DNA of 64,000 nt from Toxonevra muliebris (lineage: Eukaryota > Arthropoda > Insecta > Diptera > Pallopteridae): contig OY829326.1 in assembly GCA_963691655.1 (NCBI GenBank), positions 78,671,235 to 78,735,234 of the forward strand. The letters run 5' to 3'. This document shows positions 35,046 through 47,123 of this stretch, in pieces. Below the pieces are notes generated by a model. It ran no database searches and was not told the origin of the DNA. It saw nothing but the letters and a program-made list of their open reading frames with translations. Both the position numbers and the translations under genes were made by a program. Every line of letters starts with the position of its first letter. Position 1 is the first letter of the stretch.

Positions 35046-38000
35046 ATGAATTCAGAAATGGAAACGGAAGATAAGAAACGAAAATCTTTTAACGATGGAC
35101 GAGACACCCTCGCTGGAACGACTCGCCAAGCAGAAGTAACACCAACTCCGAAACGTCGCCAATCAAATGCTTCCGAAAAATCTTGTGTGAGTGCCAACAG
35201 TACGGTGAACGCTTTGAACTATGATTCGGGAAATTATTGCAGCAGTTCAAATGCAAGTGATTCTGGCGCTGGACTAGAATTTGAGCTACTCAGCAATAAC
35301 GATCGCTTCCATTATGTGTTGAAGGAAAAAGATCAAGCTCTTTTTTTGGCATTGCAAGATGTGCGCAAGTTGCGTAGTGAACTGGAACGGCTGAGCAAAT
35401 CTGAACAATGGTATAAGCAGGAGCTACGCGTGCAGAAGAGCACGCGGCTGGAAGGACTGGAGCGTCTATATGCTCAGGAAAGAAAGTATATGAACGAAAA
35501 TCAGAGGCTGCAGCGTGAGTGCGTGCGCTTATATGGCAAATGTGGTGAAATGGAAAATGAGCTCGAAGAGCAGCGGGAAAAAGCGTTACAAGCGCTAAGC
35601 AGGGAAACCCAAGAAAGTGAAAATGGTAATGAGCAGGATAGTAAAAAATTTGAGATCGAGCAACAAAGAGCTTTTATTTCTGATCAACAGGAGTTAATAA
35701 ACATTTTGCGCAAGCAAAAACGTACGCTGCTTGACGATCTTCAACGACTTAGCGAGGAAAAAGATGAAAAGTTATTGGAGCTACAAAGAACGCTGGCAAG
35801 CATGGAAGTGGAGAACACGCGTATAACAGCAAAATGTAAGCAACTTTTAAAAGAACGTCAAAATTTGGAAGAAACGTTGCAGTCAAAAGAAACTGCATTA
35901 AAAATGGTAAATATCGAGATAGAAAAATTGCAAATAATAACAGCTGAACTGAAAGAACAGCTTCACGCGCAGCAGCAAATGCTCTCACTCAAAGAAAATG
36001 AAATTATCGATTTACAAACGCAATTCAAAATGAGTTTAAAACATGTAACAGATGTTGATGAAGTGCATCGCTTAAGCGTGGCATATCATGAAGAAATATC
36101 AGCAAAGACAACAGAAATTGCGTCGCTGAAAAATTCTATATTTGCTCTACAACAAGAGCTAGGATCGCTTGCCGATTTGCAAGCTCAGAATGAAGACCAG
36201 GAGCGTGTAATAGAAAATTTAAACTTCTCTTTAGATACGCGTCAATTTGAATTGGTAAACCTAAAAGAAACTGATGCAAAAAAAGCACAGCAAATAGCTG
36301 AGCTACAACTTAATGTAGAAAATCTTCACCGCGAAAGAAAAACTACATTGCATCAATTCACTGTAGCGCAAGCAACGCTCAAAAGTGTACAGAAAGAGTT
36401 GATTTCGCTCAATGAACAATATGCACAAATGTGTGCATTTTGTGAGCGCGCTCGTTTTGACTTGGAAATGGGTGAGATTGAACAAGCAAAACTGAGATTT
36501 CAAGCAGAAAGCGATAAACGAGAAATTGACGAGTTACGCGAAAAACTTGGCCTATACTTGAAACAGACAGCAGAACTGAGCAAAAGAATTAATTGCTTGG
36601 AGGATGAGCTCGATGCAAAAGTAACTGAGAAAATTATGTTGGAAGGAAATTTGAAATACGTGGAAGAACAGCTAAGCAAAGCAGGTGAAATAGGACAGAG
36701 TGTAAATAAACCACAAACAGAAAGCTATAAGGGAAAAATAATAGAAAACAGCATCAAAGAAATTGAAAAATTGCAAATGGTATGCAAAATAAATGAGGAG
36801 CTTATTGAGAAATTACGAGAGGAGAATCATAAACTAAAAAAAATAGGTAATGTAGTAGCAGAAGTGAAAGTTGGAGAAGATAATTGCAAATTTAAAGTAA
36901 AAAAATGTTCTAAGGAAGCATCACGAGGTAATAAAATAATAGAAAATTTAAATTATCAGTGGAAAGAGAAACAAAATTTTATTTCAAGTTTGGAAGAAGA
37001 AAACGATAGTTTACGATTGCAAATGAATGAACACGAGGAATCGGATGATACTGCATCTTTGGAGAGCGACGTTGAGCAACTTACGGCATATAATCAAAAA
37101 CTACTGGGAAATATTAACACTCAAGGTGAATTTATTGCTGAACAACCAGAACTAAAGCAAAAGCACTTGCAGCTGCACACAGAAAACCTACAAAAGAAAG
37201 CAACAGAATCTAATAATTTCGAAGCAAAATTTCAAAATCAATATCAACAAATTCAAATGTTGCAGCAAAAATTATTAAAAAACGATGCCGGATTGTACAA
37301 AATGCAGAAAGAAGAACAAGGGAAACTGCAAAAAAACAATGCCAAAGCTTTTGAAACAATTTTAGAAGAAAACGCAAAACTTAATGAAGAGCTTGAAAGG
37401 ACAGTGAAGGTCAAACTTAATTTGGAAGCGGAATTGACCAAATACAAAGAAACAATCCACGATTTAAGAGAACAGCAAATACAACAAAATAAATTCAAAG
37501 AAAATGAAACAGACCTAAAAATTATCAAAGCAAAAATGCAAGAAAATTCAGATTTGCTTGGGAATGAACACAATTTACTGAGATTCATTAAAAGTAATTC
37601 CAAACTCTACATAATGTTGCAAAAAGATTTTGAAGTAAAAACATCAGCTGTTGCAGGCACGGGTGAAATTTCTGATGAACCAATAACATTTACAAATTTC
37701 TCAAATGAAAGTGAAATTTTAAATTTAAAAGCAAAGGTGAGAGACTTAGAAGTTAAGCTAAATCAGTCCGTAGAAAACGATGCAGTTAAAGGAGAAGAAC
37801 GCGTTAAACTTTTGAATAAAATTCTTGAGCAACAAAATGATAAAGTTGAGCAACTAAATTCAACACAAAGGGAATGGGAGGAGTTGCTGAATGCATTGAA
37901 TGTCACCCAAGCAATGGAAGAAAACACAAGAAGAGAACTGCAACTCAAACGCGGAGAATTAGAAGAATTGAATGAATTATTTTCAGAACAAAATGAAGAA

Positions 38001-39236
38001 TTGCAGAAACTGCAAGAGTATAGTTATCTAGCCGAGCAGGAAAGGCACGCAGAACGCGAAAAACAAAAAGAAACATTCCAACAGCAAATGATTGTGATGC
38101 AAGATATATTTAGTGACAAACTCCAAGAGAACGACGAGCAAACCAATATAATTAGGGAAATGAAATGTAAGAATGATAGATTAGATAAAAATCTGAATGA
38201 AGACTTTGCAACTGAATTGGCTGATAATAAGAAGCGAATGCGAACATTAAAAGCACAAATGGAAAAACTTCAAACCGAGCGTAATGAATATGCGGCAAAA
38301 ATTAAAGATATGGAAAAAGAAATGAACGAATTGAAACAAGGCAAACGAAAAGCGATAGTCATGCCCGAATTAGTTTTATTTCGCGAAAGTTCTGCATCTT
38401 CCGATGTCGATGAAATCGGTGAATCGCAAAATAACGAGAGTTTTACAAATCTTCAAAGCTCCGCATCTTCGTCGTCAATTGATCAAGCATCTGATGATCG
38501 TTTACGAATATTAACAAAAGTACTCGAATCTGAGTATAGACGTAAGATGAAACGTTATGATTTGCACATTCGCACACTATTGAATAATGTGAAAAGCTTG
38601 AAAAAAGCTTTAAGAGGGGCAGAACAGAAAGCGATATTATTTAAAGACAAGCAAGCAAAGACCAGTGAAGACTTGCAGGATTTTCAAATGACAAAAAGAC
38701 ATTTGGAGGAAATGCGATTGAAATTTGAGCAGAGCCAGGCGACAATTAAGGTATGAAAAGTAATGGAAAGATTATTAAAATTCAATTCAAATTTCTTACG
38801 AACATTTAGACACTCGAACAGGCTTTAGAAATAGAGCGCAAAAAGTTTGAATCATCTGATTTGGGAAAATCAACACATCAAGAAACAACGCATGAAGTTC
38901 CCAACTTGATTGATGATTATAAAAAGGTATGCTAAATTAGAATTGCGTTAAATATGTAATTTAATATTTATTACTATATCTTAATAGTTAATACAACAAT
39001 CAGCTGCTGCCACGTGTCGCCCAAAAACTAGTACAATATTAGAATTAATTCAGCGCAGCAATCAATATGTGCCAAATTTAAATAAGCTCGAATCGACCGT
39101 AGAAAATCTACGAAGTGATATACAACATTTTATTGATAACTACACCCAGCTTGTGGGTGAAAACTCTATTGCGACAGCAACTTTAAAAGTACCATCATTG
39201 TTGGATGAGCTCCGCGCTGCTACGGAGAATTTTTAG
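35046..39236 (+). CDS. Large coiled-coil protein (1356 residues)
   Basis: Three exons, 35046-38750, 38810-38926 and 38988-39236, all in phase 0 with introns of 59 and 61 bp. The first ATG of the frame was chosen; a second lies four codons on. Residues 1-85 are polar and Ser/Thr-rich with a basic patch (TPKRRQS). From about residue 88 (FHYVLKEKDQALFLALQDVR) to about 1110 almost everything is heptad coiled coil rich in E, K, Q and L. A Ser/Asp-rich break at about 1115-1160 (SSASSDVDEIGES) precedes another helical segment. The last 82 residues (exon 3) form a helical, non-repetitive tail. No motor, kinase or membrane domain is visible. The architecture fits a centrosomal, spindle, kinetochore or Golgi tether protein, but I do not recognise the orthologue and give no symbol. 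A hAT-type element starts 33 bp after the stop. Confidence 0.9.
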
Positions 39237-39268
39237 TTAAATTAGATTGTAAGCCACTGGTTCAAATA

Positions 39269-40173
39269 CAGGGATGCCAAATCATTTTTTCTCTCTCCCC
39301 CATAACCTTCGGGAAATTCCCCGATCGAATTCCCCGCATTGGTATAATTTCATATTATAACAGCTCTACACGCACTTTCCATATAAACATTTTACAAAAA
39401 CGAAATTGACCTCAGTGAGTGTTATTTTAAGGCGACCCTGAACTTTCTCGGTCCAAAACTTAAAAAATTTTTATGGGACTGGTAGATTAATAGAAACGCA
39501 CTTTCTGACTCCGGAATTCTTAACATATAAGCTTCAGCCCATTTTGGACATCAAAGTTCTCAAAGGAGAAGACATGGCATTTTTGTTGACTCAAAAAAAA
39601 AAAATGGCAAAAACTTTGTTTTGAAAAAAACGGGTTCAAAATTTTGACTATCGGTTTTTAACATATAAAATATATGTACTTCATCTTTTTTATGATGGCT
39701 GACCGTAATTTGTGAGTTTACAGATTAGTCAGCAATGGTTAAGAGTTAATCAGGAAGTGCTGAACGAAGGCATAGCTAAGCCTTTCTGAATGGCCGAAAG
39801 GGAAGTCGAAGAGCCGCGTGACTGTTTTGGCCTGACCGACAACTGCTGCTATAATCTATGAAAGCACTCTGCGTTCTCTGAAATTTTTACAAAATACTTT
39901 TGAAATATAATACTTTCAAATAGCACACATTTTCAAAAATCGATTTCTCCAAACCAATAAATTGCAGGGCCTTCTTAAGAAAAGATGAAGATTTTAAGAC
40001 CCAAAATATGAAATATTTTACATTACATAAAATTTGATAAAAAATTACTTCAAATTCCCCGCAAAAAACAGTCCATTCCCCGATTCCCCGCAAAAAACAG
40101 TCCATTCCCCGATTCCCAGCACCAAGTAAAATTCCCCACAAATCGGGGAATTCCCCGCAAGTTGGCATCGCTG
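39269..40173. mobile_element. hAT-type non-autonomous element (905 bp)
   Basis: The termini are CAGGGATGCCAA and the inverse of CAGCGATGCCAA. A perfect 8-bp duplication TTCAAATA flanks it (39261-39268 and 40174-40181). Near the right end the unit GCAAAAAACAGTCCATTCCC repeats in tandem (about 40062-40118), and GGGGAATTCCCCG-type palindromes occur at both ends. It codes for nothing. It sits 33 bp behind the stop of the coiled-coil gene, so it is likely in that gene's 3' untranslated region. Confidence 0.88.
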
Positions 40174-40549
40174 TTCAAATACCACAAAACGTACTTTTTT
40201 AATACAAGTTTTATTTTTTTTAGTTTTTCCCTAGTTAAAATACTAACTTTATTGCCAAATGTGTTTGTGAAAAGAAATTTAATTTCTTATTTTGTTATGT
40301 ACTTCTGAAGTGTTGCTTTATTTTTATATATATTTTTTGTTAAATTTTTTTACTTTTCTGTCGCTCTTTTCGTTAATTTTATTTCGTTTGGAAATTTTAG
40401 TTTGACTGTTAATCTTATAAGATTACAAAATCTTACGGAAACTTCCAAAACTAATTTTTTTTAATGCAAATGTATTTATTACCTATATTATAATATAAAT
40501 ACAAAATTAAATTAAAGAAATTTGAAACTTCCTCAATTGTACCAGTTGT

Positions 40550-41090
40550 TTATTCCTTGCATTCAAAGAATACATTTAGATTGTCTCTCATATTTTGTTG
40601 AACATATGGCCAATCATTTACCTCAAAAATACCATGGACATATTGGGTATAGGAACTACAAGAAGTCGAATAAACACTTCTAGCCCCAATAAAAGATTCA
40701 ACATCAAAATCAATCATGTTCACTGGACTTATAGTTTCGGTTTGTTGCGATGATGTAAGTGTTGTTTTATTCTCATCATAACAGATATTTGTGCGCACTA
40801 ATAAATCCTCTTGGTTTACATCATTTTTAAGTAGGATTTTGCAGCCAAAAGCATTTTTGGGGCATACCAAGCGATCACAACGCCAAATGCCTACATGATG
40901 TGGGAATATTATGGTCAATAAATTGGATAGGAATATAAAGTATTAGCTTTTATAATTTACCATCTTTGTACGACAAATTGACGTCATCAGCATAGGAAGT
41001 ACAAAGTGCAGCCTTAACAGCCTTAGCATCAATGCATGTGCAGCACAGTAATAGGGCAGCAAGTGCGAGAAGATTGTACAATTTCATCAT
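40550..41090 (-). CDS. Small secreted Cys-containing protein, copy A
   Basis: Two exons on the minus strand, 41090-40961 and 40890-40550, with a 70-bp intron give 156 residues. The N-terminus is a clear signal peptide (MMKLYNLLALAALLLCCTC, cleavage near IDA/KAV). The mature chain has Cys at ALCTSYADD, WRCDRLVCPKNAFGCK, NICYDE, STSCSS and FFECKE, suggesting disulphide bonds in an extracellular protein. I recognise no known domain. Copy B at 56649-57186 is about 88% identical in protein, with the same intron position and a near-identical intron. Upstream similarity breaks off at about 41228, where a hairpin and a LINE begin, so this copy may have lost the promoter that copy B keeps. Confidence 0.8.
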
Positions 41091-41227
41091 TGTTGTGCAT
41101 GTACCTATAAAAATGACTTGGACGACTTAAAAAACTTAATTCAAAGTTGAATCAAATTGACATGCGCTTGGTAACAGTCATTTCAAATAGACGTACAATG
41201 AAGCTGTGAGCTGAAAGTCGACACATA

Positions 41228-41258
41228 CCCACTTTATTCCCAGTCAGAATAAAGTGGG
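41228..41258. repeat. Hairpin at the LINE junction
   Basis: A perfect 12-bp inverted repeat, CCCACTTTATTC and GAATAAAGTGGG, with a 7-bp loop. It stands where the upstream region of the secreted protein gene stops and LINE sequence begins. Confidence 0.6.
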
Positions 41259-41953
41259 TTATTCAAAGTTTTAAACCAATTAAATCACCGGGACCAGACA
41301 ATATAATTCCCACTGAACTTCAAGCAGCCACTGACATAGTGCTACCCTGGCTAGAAAAGATTTCGAAAGACTGTATAAATTTATATTACATTCCACTAAA
41401 GTGGCGTGAGGTAAATGTCGTTTTCACCCCTAAGGGGGAAAGAGTCACATTATAAGCCAATAAACTACAGAATTATTAGTCTGTCGCCTTTCGTCCTGAA
41501 AACACTAAAGCGACTCATAGATATCTATATTATGGAAATTATTCAAACCCTCGAAGTTATCTAAATCACAACATGCCTACACCAAGGGCAAATCCGTAGA
41601 GACAGCTCTCCACTCCTTAGTCCATACAATTGAAAAATTGTTATACCATAAAGAATATAATCTTGCCGTCTTTTTGGACATAGAAGGCGCCTTTAATTGA
41701 GGAATCTAGACATCGATGCTTCAATTACAGGATTGATGTTACCATATGTTAAAAACAGGTCAATCAACTCAACACGAGATAATTCTTCCATCAGGAGGTA
41801 AGCATAACAGAGGTACGCCTCAAGGGGGATTCCTCTCGCCGCTCCTCTGGAATCTGGTCATAAACGAATAGCTTCTATATATGGGAAAAAACAGGATGTA
41901 GGATACGCAAGCAGCGTATGATGTTGTAATATAAGTTTTAGGCAGATATCTTA

Positions 41954-42670
41954 GGGGTCGTTCACATATTACTTAACGCGCGAGGGGGGAGGCCGACCAT
42001 TTGTTACGAAGTGGTACATGGGGGAGAGGGGGTCATCAACTGCGTTACGTAACGTCGATTTTATAATATCAAATACAGATGACTTCAAAAATTCACTTGT
42101 TTTTAAAATTAATTTTCTCCCGCTAAATTCGAAAATCATGTCTAAAATTTTTTGTGGATCATTTTCTGAGATATTGTAATTGCTTAATTTTTCGACTTTT
42201 CTATAATTTAGAAATTATATCTCGGGCTAGAAATGTCCAGTTGTTCTTGAAACTAAATTAATTCGTTAACTGATTCAAAAGATATCGATATAAATAAAAA
42301 AATTTGTTATTTGAAGTCATATATAAACAGGCTTAAAAAACAAATGTAGTAATCATAACAACAATGTATATAGAGACTAAGAACTATCAATAAGATCACA
42401 GATGAGGAATTGTGGCGGATTTCGAAACGGCCGTCTGATTTGCCCATCTCTATATACATTGTTGTTGTGATGACTACATTTGTTAGTATTAAAAACAGGA
42501 ACTTAAGCCATGACTTTGAAAATTAACGTCTAGATTTGATTTTCATAGTCTCCTAAACATTTGTTACGTAACTAGGGCGGGGGGGAACCGTTTTGTTACG
42601 ATGTGTTACGACAAGGGGGGAGGGGTCAAAATGGATCAATAATTGCGTTACGTAATATGTGAATGGCCCC
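41954..42670. mobile_element. Harbinger-like MITE inside a LINE
   Basis: The termini are GGGGTCGTTCACATATTAC and the inverse of GGGGCCATTCACATATTAC, flanked by TTA on both sides, which is the usual PIF/Harbinger target duplication. The sub-terminal regions are G-rich (..GCGCGAGGGGGGAGG..) and contain GTTACGTAAC-type palindromes. It has no transposase. It is itself split by a small MITE at 42339-42484. Confidence 0.75.
42339..42484. mobile_element. 146-bp MITE with 37-bp inverted termini
   Basis: The left end starts AACAAATGTAGTAATCATAA and runs to ..GTATATAGAGA. The right end is its inverse (TCTCTATATACATTG.. to ..GACTACATTTGTT), with few mismatches over about 37 bp. The interior 42376-42484 matches the truncated copy at 12781-12889. 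Confidence 0.75.
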
Positions 42671-42975
42671 TTAGTACATTAACAGAGTTAATTCAAGGAC
42701 ACATTAACCTAACAAAACGGAATTAGTCCTTTTCGCCTTTGATACACCTACATTGAAGGGCGTCCCATTATTTCCTGTAGAGCAAGCCAAAAACTTAGGC
42801 CTTATATTAGACATGAAATTAAACTGGAAGTTAAGCATTAAAGACAGGGTTAAAAAGGCTTCAGTCACGATTTACTCAACCAAAAGAGCCATTGATAGGA
42901 AATGGGACTTACAACCAAATGTAGTTCTCTGGCTCTACACAGCAATAGTCAGAAAAATATGAAAATACTACAAAA

Positions 42976-43965
42976 GAGCATTGGCTATAGCTATAACCTT
43001 TGCAGAATGATTCCGTGATCACGAATTAACCAAAGAAACGATTTTTAAATGACGGTAACAACTGCCAGTACGACAAAAAAGATTTTTTGGTGGCTACCCT
43101 TTCGGCTACCCTTTAGCAAAACCCTCCTTCGATAACAAGTTTATCACGCATGGTTCTGCCCAGAGATTTCGTACAGTTCTTCACTAATGGCTCCAAGCTG
43201 GACAGTAGAGTAGAAGGGGATAACTCTGGAAGTAGTTTGGACATTAAATTATCATTGCGATATTTTTATTATTGGTTTCAGGGAAAAATGTAAAAAACTT
43301 GAAAAATCACAGCTCTCCGCAGACAATCTTTCTTGAATTAGTGAAAGCATACTTGTGATGTTATTATATATTAAAATTTAAAATATATTTTGATATATAT
43401 TTTTTAAATCTCTTCATCATCGAAATCACTATGTTTTGAAGTGATGTTTTCAAATAACGGTTAAAATCAAAGAGCCAGAATAGTGTTACCACATTGTGCA
43501 GATTTTACATTTTTCCCACATATGCATTTTGCCTACATTTATTTATTAATAAGTGAAATATGGCAATTAAATTAGTAATAAAAGATATGACCTTTTTTTC
43601 CAAGCATAGTAAACGTTTTCATAAAAGTTCGGCATTGTGGTTGCCGTGTGCTTGAATTCATAGGTTTATCGGAAAGAAAATTCAGTTATTTTTTGTTTAA
43701 AATATTATCTCTTATATCTCATTAAAATTTTTAAAAATCTTCAACATGACTTTTTCTTATTTTTTGCCGCCTCGTTACACTGTGCAACTGTTCTACCTCT
43801 CTTAAGTAATGTTTTTTTATGAGTTGTTTTTATAAGTGACATTTGTTTTTTAGTACGTAAGTTAGGGCTGTACCAAATGCACATATTTGATATTTAGGTT
43901 TAATTTGTAATTCATATTAGACTTAAGTTATTATCTTAAAGTTATATTAAAGGAGTCTTGAAACT
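42976..43965. other. Non-coding stretch, probable old repeat DNA
   Basis: No gene seen. It lies between the LINE fragment and the Helitron fragment. Reading frames are short and broken. Confidence 0.4.
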
Positions 43966-44915
43966 TAATTAAAGAAAGTCGCCACAATATCATAGAGATA
44001 ACGCGAAAATTGAGCGCCGATATGTTGAACTGCGTAGAATTTACCAGGTTAACTGTTTTGACAAATATCAAATAAGACCGCAGGAATTGAATGATATAAC
44101 TCTAGCTTAGGTCGTTGCCTATTATACGACATCGAAAGACAATGAGTGGTAACGACATGCGAGCACACGAGTTATTAGGTCTATAACTATGATATAGTGG
44201 CGACCCGAACAAGTACACACGTGAAATGGTGTCTTTGCATTTACCCTTTCGAGAACAAGAAAACGAAATCCTTGCTGAGAGAAAGTACATTTCACTTTAC
44301 GACAACACAAAGTGCTCATAGTGGCACGAAGAAAGGAGTTTGAATCTAATTTGGATGTTGTCAAAATTATGGAAATCTGCCGAGAACTATGTACATATAC
44401 AAGAAGAGAGTGATGATGAAGAAATTTTAAATGACATTAATCTTTTAGCAGCACATGTTTGAGATACGGACCCTAATGTTGATTTCCTAGCTAATGCTAA
44501 TACGAATGCCAATGCTGATCTGAGACTAGCCACTTTGAATCCTCTTGGTTCTATAGCAAAAAAAACGTGGCAACATTATGGACAAGGATGAGTTTAATTG
44601 CCTAATGCGCCCAATAAATTTTCGCCTGAAAGGTCTTTTATTACATGTCATTTCTAATCTCGAGTGCAGCCTCTCTCGTTTAAGTTTGCTCAACAATATC
44701 GTAGCCTCTTCAAGTACATCCCATTTTAATAGATGAGGTGAACATGACATCAGCAGAATTAAACGAAAAGATAGACTCCCGGTTAAAGCAGATTCGTCTT
44801 ATGATGGAAAAGACATTTTTCTTATTAGTGATCTACGACAATTACCAGCAGTCCGCGCAACTCTTATTCATAAACAAACAAAAAATAGTACGGTAGAGCC
44901 AACGTTGTGGGGGGT
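43966..44915 (+). mobile_element. Helitron fragment, 5' part of Rep-helicase gene
   Basis: Broken plus-strand frames match the region before and inside the Pif1-like helicase of Helitrons: YQIRPQELNDITLA near 44065-44105, then RKEFESNLDVV and MEICRELCTYTR near 44330-44400. Near 44800-44880, DGKDIFLISDLRQLPAVRA is the helicase motif normally written F.GD.RQLPPV. Frames change and stops are present. The fragment ends near 44915, where LINE sequence begins. The helicase resumes at about 48270. Confidence 0.75.
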
Positions 44916-46538
44916 CTGAAATTTCACGAAATCAATGATAAAATCACAACTGTTGTATTGCCTAAACAGTTAGTAGTTGCGTCTCCAATCAAGTCTGTCT
45001 TTATTTCCAGATTTTCGCCGGATAAATCTATTGAGGATGTTAAAAACATGCAGATTTTTCTATTTTGAAATTTAATTTTTCGTATGAGACGAACATTTCA
45101 AGATTATTGTTCCGCCTAACAATTTTGACTTTATTGTTTGCAAGCCTGAAATCGGTTTGAAAAATACTGTAAATATTTCTTGGCCAACTGATCCCATAAA
45201 AAATTAAACGGTTTCGTAAGATTCTTATACATTTTGTATCAGAATGTTAGGGGATTAAACTCTATGGTTACTGACATCTATTTAAAAAGATTTGAATGCT
45301 CGCACGGGGAGGTTCTTTGGTTCTTTGATTGTTGTTCGTGATTTCAATTTACGGGATTCATTGGCTGAGATTGATTTGCAGCAAGTTAATTCAATTATTA
45401 ATAAAAATGGTAAAATTCTGGACTTGATATATATGGATGACTCATCGAAAATATCAGTTTCCCCTTGTGAAATATTTGCATGACCTGACGATAAGTTTCA
45501 CCCTACACTTGGAGTTTCATTAGATGTTCCTAGTATGCCTTGCCGTTCACAGAACAATGATAGTAAAGTAACAACCTTTAGTTATTGTTTTAAAAAAAAC
45601 AAACTATGATAAGCTGAAACTTTGTGAATACAAAACGAAAAAATACGGGATTTCATTCATCTATGAAATGGAAGGATCGTGAATCTAATGATAGTACAGT
45701 AATCCCAAATTTGTTTGCAGAATTCTTTATGTCCACATATTCGGTTGAACCCTATGATAGTAGTGCTGTTTACCCATACCTTGTACCTTCCGTAAATGCA
45801 TTTGATTTACCATCCATCACAACTGAAGATGTATTAACCCACTTAAAAGCTTTAAAAATCTTATTTATGTGGCAAAAATTCCTTGCTTTATCCTCAAATT
45901 TATACCGATTATTTATATAAGCCACTTACAGATATTTTTAATGCCTCATTAAAACATGAATACTTCCCAGCTTCTTGGAAAGAGTCGTATTTATTGCCAC
46001 TGCACAAAGGTGGTACAAAGTCTGATGTTTCAAATTATCGAGGTATTGCGAAATTAAGCTCGATTCCCAAACTATTCGAAGCAATGTTTACCAACCGAAG
46101 AACCTTCTCTATTAAATCTATAGTTTCTATAAATCAATAGGGTTTTTGCAAGGTAGGTCCACAGTTACTAACCTCTTGGAATTCTCGACTTTGTTTATTA
46201 AGGGTTTTTCGTCTGGGCTTCAAACTGACGTAATTTACACTGACTTCTGTAAGGCTTTTGACAAAGTTAACCATGAACTGCTAATTTTGAAAGTTGACCG
46301 AATTGGGTTTCCACATGGTCTTATTGAAAAAGAAAGTTATTTTTAGATATACTGTTTCCACTAATTTCGATGTTACCTCTTGAGTTGCTCAAGGTAACCA
46401 TCTTAAACCTATTCTTTTCTAGCTTTTTGTGAATGATCTTCCATCTTCTATTCGGTACTCTAGGATTTTTATGCTTGCAGATGGTGATAAGCTTTTTTTA
46501 ACGCACAGTTCACCTGCAATACAAAAATTGTTACAATA

Positions 46539-46871
46539 GGTTAGGTTAGGTTGGAGCGGCTGTCGAGAGACATACTTAGGCCTGAACGGCCCATTGTGAT
46601 ACCATATAGTTGGACTTATAGTTTAACGCCGATTCCGAACGGCAATGTGGCAATTTTTTATCTGCTTAGTGGTTTTGCCATTACCAACCAAGATGTGTAC
46701 TTTTACACTTTCATATAATTCTCATACACTTCATATTGATAGTGAATATAAGTTATGAAAATAAACCAACAGACGAAGACGGGAATCGAACCCAAACCTC
46801 CCGAATGAAAGTCCAGTGCACTACTAGACTATCGAGGTCGTCAAAATATGACTTACAATGTGACTAATGAC
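46539..46871 (-). mobile_element. tRNA-derived SINE inserted in the LINE
   Basis: The minus strand starts near 46871 and includes a tRNA-like head at about 46842-46775. A B box GGTTCGATTCC (perfect) and an A-box-like TAGTCTAGTAG sit at tRNA spacing, and the middle resembles tRNA-Glu with a TTC anticodon loop. A body follows, then a tail ending CCTAACCTAACC. A 9-bp duplication GTTACAATA flanks the insertion (46530-46538 and 46872-46880). Removing it restores the LINE reading QKLLQY-D..FSQWCSVNL. The last ~100 bp match the 3' tail of the LINE at 24550. Confidence 0.82.
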
Positions 46872-47123
46872 GTTACAATATGACTAAATTTTCTTTTCGC
46901 AATGGTGTTCTGTAAATTTGATGTTACTGAATCTTGACAAATACAAGCTTATGTTTTTTCAAGAAGGGAACCGTTGATGACAAGTTATCATATCGATACT
47001 AAGCCTTTAAAAAGAGTTTTTAATTTTGTTTATTTTGGAGTGACTAAGGACCCGAAACTACGATTTAACTTGCATATAAATACATGTATAAACAAAGCCA
47101 AAGTTGTTCTTGGTTTTATTAAC

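Larger units (their letters stand above)
41247..42975 (+). mobile_element. LINE fragment (reverse transcriptase), interrupted
   Basis: The plus strand reads as a reverse transcriptase in broken frames: KSPGPDNIIPTELQAATDI, IPLKWREVNVVF, AVFLDIEGAF near 41670, and RGTPQGGFLSPLLWNLVINE near 41812-41870. The gene is interrupted by a Harbinger-like MITE (41954-42670) and resumes at 42671 with NKTELVLFAF-type sequence, then NLGLILDMKLNWKLSIKDRV and WLYTAIVRKI up to 42962. The last part resembles the connection region of LOA/R1-related LINEs. There are many stops and no intact ends. Confidence 0.75.

Noticed and set aside
46775..46842. A functional tRNA-Glu gene
   Set aside because: A and B boxes are good, but the acceptor stem does not pair and the anticodon stem is weak. 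The sequence is the head of a longer SINE with a target duplication.
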